A stretch of 64,000 nucleotides of DNA. Source: Paenibacillus sp. GM2 (GTDB lineage: Bacteria; Bacillota; Bacilli; Paenibacillales; Paenibacillaceae). Positions 60,112 through 64,000 of this stretch are shown here, in pieces (within the stretch, counting starts at the first letter, position 1; each line of letters begins with the position of its first letter). The stretch spans positions 3,334,868-3,398,867 of the forward strand of contig NZ_LN831279.1 in NCBI RefSeq assembly GCF_900069005.2. Reading direction: 5' to 3'. A program made the position numbers and the translations under genes. The notes under the pieces were generated by a model that saw only the letters and a list, made by a program, of their open reading frames with translations, ran no database searches and was not told the DNA's origin.

Positions 60112-61227
60112 TTACATCGCCCTCCCAATCGCTTCAATCGCATCTACCTTAACAACGCGGAACAGGGACAACAGCGAGCCCAGTAAGGACACCGCGATGA
60201 ACAATACCGCACATCCGGCAACCACCGACGTGTTCAATTGGAACGGCATGCTGTCCGGAAGCACCATTGCGACGCCATAGGTTAACAAAATACTGATAGC
60301 GAGACAGACCAGCGATAAGGTCAGTACCTGCAGCACCAGACTGCGAGCGAGATAACTATTTTTGGCGCCAATGGCTTTGAGCACGCCGAACTGGCTCATT
60401 TTTTGAATCGTAATAACATAGAAGAAAACAGCCAGTACGAAGGCAGCGATTATGAACAGGAACGCAATCATCATAAGCAGAGAACCCTGCTCCTCCTGGT
60501 AACCCGGGATTCCCTTCAGCGCTGTATCTTTATTTACGATTTCAATGCCTTGCACCTTGCTGGTGATCTGATCCGCAATCGTCTGGCTGCCGCTCAGGGC
60601 AACAGCATTATATGCCGCATTCCCCACAGTGGCTGGCCTGCCGGCCTCGGTGGCTTCCAGGCCTTTGAAGCTCATCAAAATAACAGGAGTATGGCTGTAG
60701 GATTGGCCCTCGGTGAAGCCCACAAGCTCATATTGCTGCCCCGATGCCTGATCCTCGATCATATCTCCGAGCTTAAGCCCTTTATCGGCAAAAGTCTTGT
60801 CAGCGACCGCCTCATGGTCCGCTCCGGCAGCCATCAACCGCCCTTCCTTAATCACCGGGGCCAGCGTGCCCTCCGGATCGATCCCGAAGAAGGTAGCGTC
60901 CATTTTCTTGGTGTCGTCTACTTTGGCAATTGAAGTCATTTTCACGCTTAGCGGATTTAATTCGACGCCCTGCTGATCGCTGGATGCCTGCTGGATTTGC
61001 TTCCAGGTATCTTCCGTGATCATCGAACGGTTCAAGCGGTGATCCGCATCCTGCTGCAGAATTAAATAGTCTGCCTTCATATTTTGAATGGATGACGCAT
61101 TAGCGTAAGATAACCCTTGCGCCAGCCCGGTTACAAACAGAACGAGAAAAGCAATGAGAACCATAATGAGTGAAATGAGCAGGTAGCGCGTCTTGGCATG
61201 CTTCATCTCCCGGATTGCTAGAAACAT
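60112..61227 (-). CDS. hrtB: Heme efflux ABC transporter permease HrtB
   Basis: A 371-residue FtsX/MacB-class permease with four spans (one N-terminal, three C-terminal) and a large extracellular domain. It matches staphylococcal HrtB closely in recalled key regions: an N-terminal FLAIREMKHAKTRYLLISL, FFYVITIQKMSQFGVLKAIG near 275-294, VLQVLTLS, and the end KVDAIEAIGRA. It forms the membrane channel for heme relief. The ATG at 61227 has GGAG eight bases upstream; the ATG at 61236 abuts it. An exact HssR direct repeat lies 63-82 bp upstream. Confidence 0.9.
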   Translation of the reverse strand: MFLAIREMKHAKTRYLLISLIMVLIAFLVLFVTGLAQGLSYANASSIQNMKADYLILQQDADHRLNRSMITEDTWKQIQQASSDQQGVELNPLSVKMTSIAKVDDTKKMDATFFGIDPEGTLAPVIKEGRLMAAGADHEAVADKTFADKGLKLGDMIEDQASGQQYELVGFTEGQSYSHTPVILMSFKGLEATEAGRPATVGNAAYNAVALSGSQTIADQITSKVQGIEIVNKDTALKGIPGYQEEQGSLLMMIAFLFIIAAFVLAVFFYVITIQKMSQFGVLKAIGAKNSYLARSLVLQVLTLSLVCLAISILLTYGVAMVLPDSMPFQLNTSVVAGCAVLFIAVSLLGSLLSLFRVVKVDAIEAIGRAM

Positions 61228-61289
61228 TGTGTTCATCTCCTATCCTATAAGTAGAGTAGATCTCTTTATGCAGATAACTATAGGACTAG

Positions 61290-61309
61290 AATATGAACGC
61301 AATATGAAC
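61290..61309 (-). promoter_or_regulatory. HssR-binding direct repeat upstream of hrtBA
   Basis: On the minus strand GTTCATATT-GC-GTTCATATT, two identical 9-mers with a 2-bp spacer. This is the arrangement described for HssR sites before staphylococcal hrtAB. It starts just after the hssS stop, giving hrtBA its own heme-inducible promoter. Confidence 0.85.
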
Positions 61310-61314
61310 AACAA

Positions 61315-62694
61315 TTACTTTATCGGCAAAATAATACGGAATACCGATCCCTTGCCAGGCTCACTCTCAACCTCAATCCGTCCCCCGTGCAGGGTGATAA
61401 TTCTGTTCGTGATCGCAAGCCCCAGACCGCTGCTGCCTTCCTTGCGGCTTCTCGTCTTGTCCGCGCGATAGAATCTCTGAAAAATATTCGAAATATCCTC
61501 CGCGGCAATACCGATCCCCGTATCTTCCACTTCAACGATACATCTGTCATCCTGCTGCTTCAGACGAACGAAGATCGTCCCGCCTTCTTCGGTATATTTG
61601 ATGCTGTTCGTCAGCAAATTAATCCACACTTGCTGCATAAGCCTGCTATCGGCATAGATCATGATCGAGGGAAGATCCATATCGATGGCTAATTCCTTCT
61701 CGCGCCAGCTCCATTCGGTCATGAACAGGACCTGCCGGATCTGCTCGCCGACATCAAAGCTGCTCTTCTCCAGGATCGCCTCCTCCTTATCCAGTGAGGC
61801 CAGCATTAGCAGCTGCTTGCTTAACTGCGACAACCGCTTGCTCTCGTCCTCGATGATGGACAAGTAATGACGCCGCTGCTCTTCCGGTAAATCCGCATGC
61901 AGCAGCGTATGTGAGAAGCCCTGGATGGAGGCCAGCGGCGACTGCATCTCATGCGATACGTTGGAGACGAACTCCTGCCGCATCTCCTCCAGCTGTTCGA
62001 GACTTCGCGTCATATGGGTGAAGCGATTGGCCAGCTCGCCGATCTCATCCTTTCTTTTCAAATCCAGCTTGATATTGTACTTCCCTTGGGCCAGCATTTT
62101 GGTCGCTTCCGTTAGTTTGATGATCGGATGAACGACCCAACGCGTATTAAATACGAACAATAGGATGCTCATCGCGATGGTAAGGGCCAGAATGATCGCG
62201 AAGAAATTTCGCAATTCCCCGAACTGCACCTCCACATTAGGGCGGATAAATAGCGCGAAGGAATCCTCGGCCGTCTTGAGCGGAACACCAATCGTATTTT
62301 TTAGATCATTGTCGAAAAAACCGGTTATGAACAAGCCCGGAGGAAAATTCGCAATCCCGTGATAAACTTGTCCGTCAAGTACGCTCTCGACCACCTGCTG
62401 ATCCAGTTTTATCCCGCGGAAAGACCCTCCGTAGAAATAACCGCTTCCCTGCTCGTTCACAATGTATAACTGGTAGCCGAGATCGCCAACATGCTCCAGA
62501 TAGTCGCTCAGATTAACCTCGCGGTTCGTCTCATAAAAAGTTTGAATTTGTTCGGCCATCTTACTGATCTTCTGGTCGTTATACGGCTTCAGCTTGTGTT
62601 GATAATAAATGTTCGAAGCGATAAAAGCCGTGATGCTGCTGACCAGAATAACAAGAATCGACGTGAACAAAATACGGATATACAGCGATCTCAT
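61315..62694 (-). CDS. hssS: Heme-sensing histidine kinase HssS
   Basis: A 459-residue sensor kinase. It has an N-terminal span (about 8-30), an extracellular domain (about 32-165) ending in a second span, a HAMP linker (about 185-235), HisKA with H248 in VSNVSHEMQSPLAS, and HATPase_c (DTGIGIAAED, GSSGLGLAITN). The extracellular segment YHGIANFPPGLFITGFFDND followed by TIGVPLK matches staphylococcal HssS, whose sensor responds to heme. It overlaps hssR by four bases (ATGA). Length equals that of known HssS. Confidence 0.92.
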   Translation of the reverse strand: MRSLYIRILFTSILVILVSSITAFIASNIYYQHKLKPYNDQKISKMAEQIQTFYETNREVNLSDYLEHVGDLGYQLYIVNEQGSGYFYGGSFRGIKLDQQVVESVLDGQVYHGIANFPPGLFITGFFDNDLKNTIGVPLKTAEDSFALFIRPNVEVQFGELRNFFAIILALTIAMSILLFVFNTRWVVHPIIKLTEATKMLAQGKYNIKLDLKRKDEIGELANRFTHMTRSLEQLEEMRQEFVSNVSHEMQSPLASIQGFSHTLLHADLPEEQRRHYLSIIEDESKRLSQLSKQLLMLASLDKEEAILEKSSFDVGEQIRQVLFMTEWSWREKELAIDMDLPSIMIYADSRLMQQVWINLLTNSIKYTEEGGTIFVRLKQQDDRCIVEVEDTGIGIAAEDISNIFQRFYRADKTRSRKEGSSGLGLAITNRIITLHGGRIEVESEPGKGSVFRIILPIK

Positions 62695-63365
62695 GAGGTT
62701 GCCGCCTCCAGCTTATAGCCAACGCCCCGCACCGTCGTAATAACGATATCCTGATTGTCCTTGAAGCGGTCGCGCAATCTTTTGATATGGACATCGACGG
62801 TACGGTCATCCCCGTTGAAATCGATGCCCCAGATCAGCTCGATCAGCTCCTCGCGCGTAAAGATTCGTCCCGGATAGCTGGCCAACTGAAATAGCAGCTC
62901 AAACTCCTTCAAAGGCAGCATGAGCTGCTTGCCGTTGCAATGTACTTCGTATCCTTTACGGTTCATAATTGTATCTCCGAGCTTGATCGACTCCGCACTC
63001 ACCATCTGATAACGTCTGAGCAGCGCTTTGATCCGAAATAACAGCTCCTGCGGTTCAAAGGGCTTTGTCAAATAATCATCGGTGCCTACCGAGAACCCGC
63101 GCTCCTTATCCGCCAGCTGATCTTTGGCTGTTAACAGAATCACTGGAAAATCATAATACCGTCTGATTTCCTCGCATAATTGAAATCCGTCCTTGCCAGG
63201 CATCATGACATCTATGATGGCGAGATCAATATGGCGGGAGAAAAGAAGCTCCGATGCCTCATTGCCATCAGCCGCCTCGACCACCCGATATCCCTCATTC
63301 TGCAAATGATAGCTCACCAGCTCGCGAATATGCCGATCATCATCAACGATTAATATATCTAACAT
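62691..63365 (-). CDS. hssR: Heme response regulator HssR (OmpR family)
   Basis: A 224-residue OmpR-type regulator. The receiver (1-118) has IVDDDRH near the start and phospho-acceptor D52 in AIIDVMMPGKDG. The C-terminal winged helix (about 125-222) includes KEFELLFQLASYPGRIFTRE and DRTVDVHIKRLRDRFKDN. The frame is open to 63539, but the upstream part is non-coding; ATG at 63365 gives the family length. It activates hrtBA at the GTTCATATT repeats. Order hssR-hssS-hrtB-hrtA on one strand differs from the divergent staphylococcal locus. Confidence 0.92.
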   Translation of the reverse strand: MLDILIVDDDRHIRELVSYHLQNEGYRVVEAADGNEASELLFSRHIDLAIIDVMMPGKDGFQLCEEIRRYYDFPVILLTAKDQLADKERGFSVGTDDYLTKPFEPQELLFRIKALLRRYQMVSAESIKLGDTIMNRKGYEVHCNGKQLMLPLKEFELLFQLASYPGRIFTREELIELIWGIDFNGDDRTVDVHIKRLRDRFKDNQDIVITTVRGVGYKLEAATS

Positions 63366-63412
63366 GATTACTAGCATCCCCCTGTACAAATCATCCCTGA
63401 ATACAGTCAATA

Positions 63413-63490
63413 TATCGCACTCCATGCGATATCTCAAACACGACCATTGGGGCACCCCTTGTGACATGAAGCCCATTGGGGCACAAGGGG
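63413..63490. repeat. Direct and inverted repeats upstream of hssR
   Basis: CCATTGGGGCAC occurs at 63444-63455 and 63473-63484 (29-bp period). CCCCTTGTG (63455-63463) is the inverse of CACAAGGGG (63482-63490). TATCGCA/TGCGATA (63413-63419 and 63425-63431) forms a further small palindrome. They could be regulator sites for hssRS. No gene is visible in 63366-63590. Confidence 0.5.
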
Positions 63491-63593
63491 ACAACGTCGC
63501 ATAGCAATGGCAATGGCCCACAGTCACATCTCCCGCCAAAGCCTATCGAGTCCCAGCCTAACGACAGAAGGCAAACCTTTGATCTTGGCATAA

Positions 63594-63640
63594 AAATAGC
63601 GTCTCCCCGGTTGTGTGGTAGTACGGGGTAGGCGCTATTT
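63594..63640. terminator. Hairpin terminator upstream of the hss locus
   Basis: AAATAGCGTCTCCCCG pairs with CGGGGTAGGCGCTATTT. It probably ends a transcript coming from the right edge of the window, or isolates the hss operon. Confidence 0.6.
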
Positions 63641-63882
63641 GACTTGCCTGATACATCTTGATATCGATACTAGTGAAAAAAGCAATCAGGCTGAAACGGT
63701 ATAAAAAACAGGCCGCCAGTGCAGCGCTGCTGAAGAAGGCCACCTATGATGCATGGGCGCATTCTAATTCCGAGGGAGGCCCCCTACGATGTCAAGTAGG
63801 GAGAAGTTACAGCTAATAGTCGGGGGTAGTAGATAGCTATGAACGTTAGGTCCGCACAATATATTAGTTATTGTTTTGAAGG

Positions 63883-63906
63883 AAATAGCGTTCCATAGTT
63901 TCGTTA
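63883..63906 (-). repeat. Single unit of the 24-bp repeat family
   Basis: AAATAGCGTTCCATAGTTTCGTTA fits the minus-orientation unit of the quadripartite element with a few changes. Companion units are not recognisable, so this is a decayed or solo copy. From 63641 to 63955 there is no other supported feature. Confidence 0.55.
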
Positions 63907-63955
63907 TCGTTAGCAAGAGCCCGCTACGCCTCTGAGCCCTGCGAGGAGACTAAAG

Positions 63956-64000
63956 CTATGCTTGAGCTGCCAGAGCGCGCAGCACCTCGCGCTTGATCGC
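63956..64000 (-). CDS. Possible C-terminal end of a gene running off the window
   Basis: Read on the minus strand the last bases encode AIKREVLRALAAQA followed by a TAG stop at 63958-63956. The segment is codon-like and helical, but with only 14 residues no family can be named, and it could be chance. Confidence 0.25.
   Translation of the reverse strand, partial: AIKREVLRALAAQA

Noticed and set aside
63675..63818. 47-codon plus frame starting with GTG (VKKAIRLKRYKKQ...)
   Set aside because: No ribosome binding site; basic lysine-rich start and irregular end look accidental.

Overview
The window looks like chromosomal DNA of a Paenibacillus-type bacterium (Firmicutes, order Bacillales). The basis is protein resemblance (GlpP, HssRS-HrtBA, YesMN-type two-component systems, S-layer homology repeats), strong AGGAGG ribosome binding sites, a HrcA/CIRCE operator, a LexA-type box and roughly 50% GC. 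This genus assignment is inferred from the sequence; no database was searched.

Layout. 1-7.2 kb: a HExxH protein and an RpiR regulator, then a scrambled segment in which the rpiR 3' end and the lrgB 3' end occur twice. The copies flank an AT-richer module (unknown protein, quinone-oxidoreductase-like enzyme, HxlR regulator). Intact lrgBA and a Vat-like acetyltransferase follow. 7.3-13.9 kb: glpP, a GlpP-type leader/terminator, then ugpB-ugpA-ugpE, a HAD phosphatase and ugpQ, forming a glycerol-3-phosphate/glycerophosphodiester locus. 13.9-20.4 kb: a PD-(D/E)XK nuclease-helicase behind a LexA-like box, a hydantoinase remnant, a MutS2-like protein without a Smr domain, and a MerR regulator with an unknown partner. 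20.8-40.6 kb: a 20-kb minus-strand beta-1,4-galactan locus with an S-layer-anchored GH53 galactanase, GH42 beta-galactosidase, two ABC importers without ATPases and two AraC-type two-component systems.

40.7-56.7 kb: a split sigma factor (SigO/RsoA-like) divergent from a YvrJ-like membrane peptide; a soluble chemoreceptor; two Gfo/Idh dehydrogenase plus SGNH hydrolase pairs; a 40-residue membrane peptide; SEC-C, lipoprotein, YpsA-like, glucan phosphorylase, phosphodiester glycosidase, GyrI-like, GH46 chitosanase and CYTH genes. 56.8-63.4 kb: htpG with a perfect CIRCE operator, then hssR-hssS-hrtB-hrtA, a heme-sensing and heme-efflux system with an exact HssR direct repeat before hrtB.

Three results stand out. 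(1) A quadripartite 182-183 bp intergenic element occurs three times; each copy has two 24-bp units in direct orientation followed by two in inverted orientation, with fixed 26-bp spacers. (2) The split sigma operon and the yvrJ-like gene carry the same bipartite promoter motif, ATGGTTGTA-N20-CTATA, pointing outwards on both sides. (3) A second dispersed family with terminal inverted repeats (79-352 bp) includes one copy placed between the GlpP leader and ugpB.
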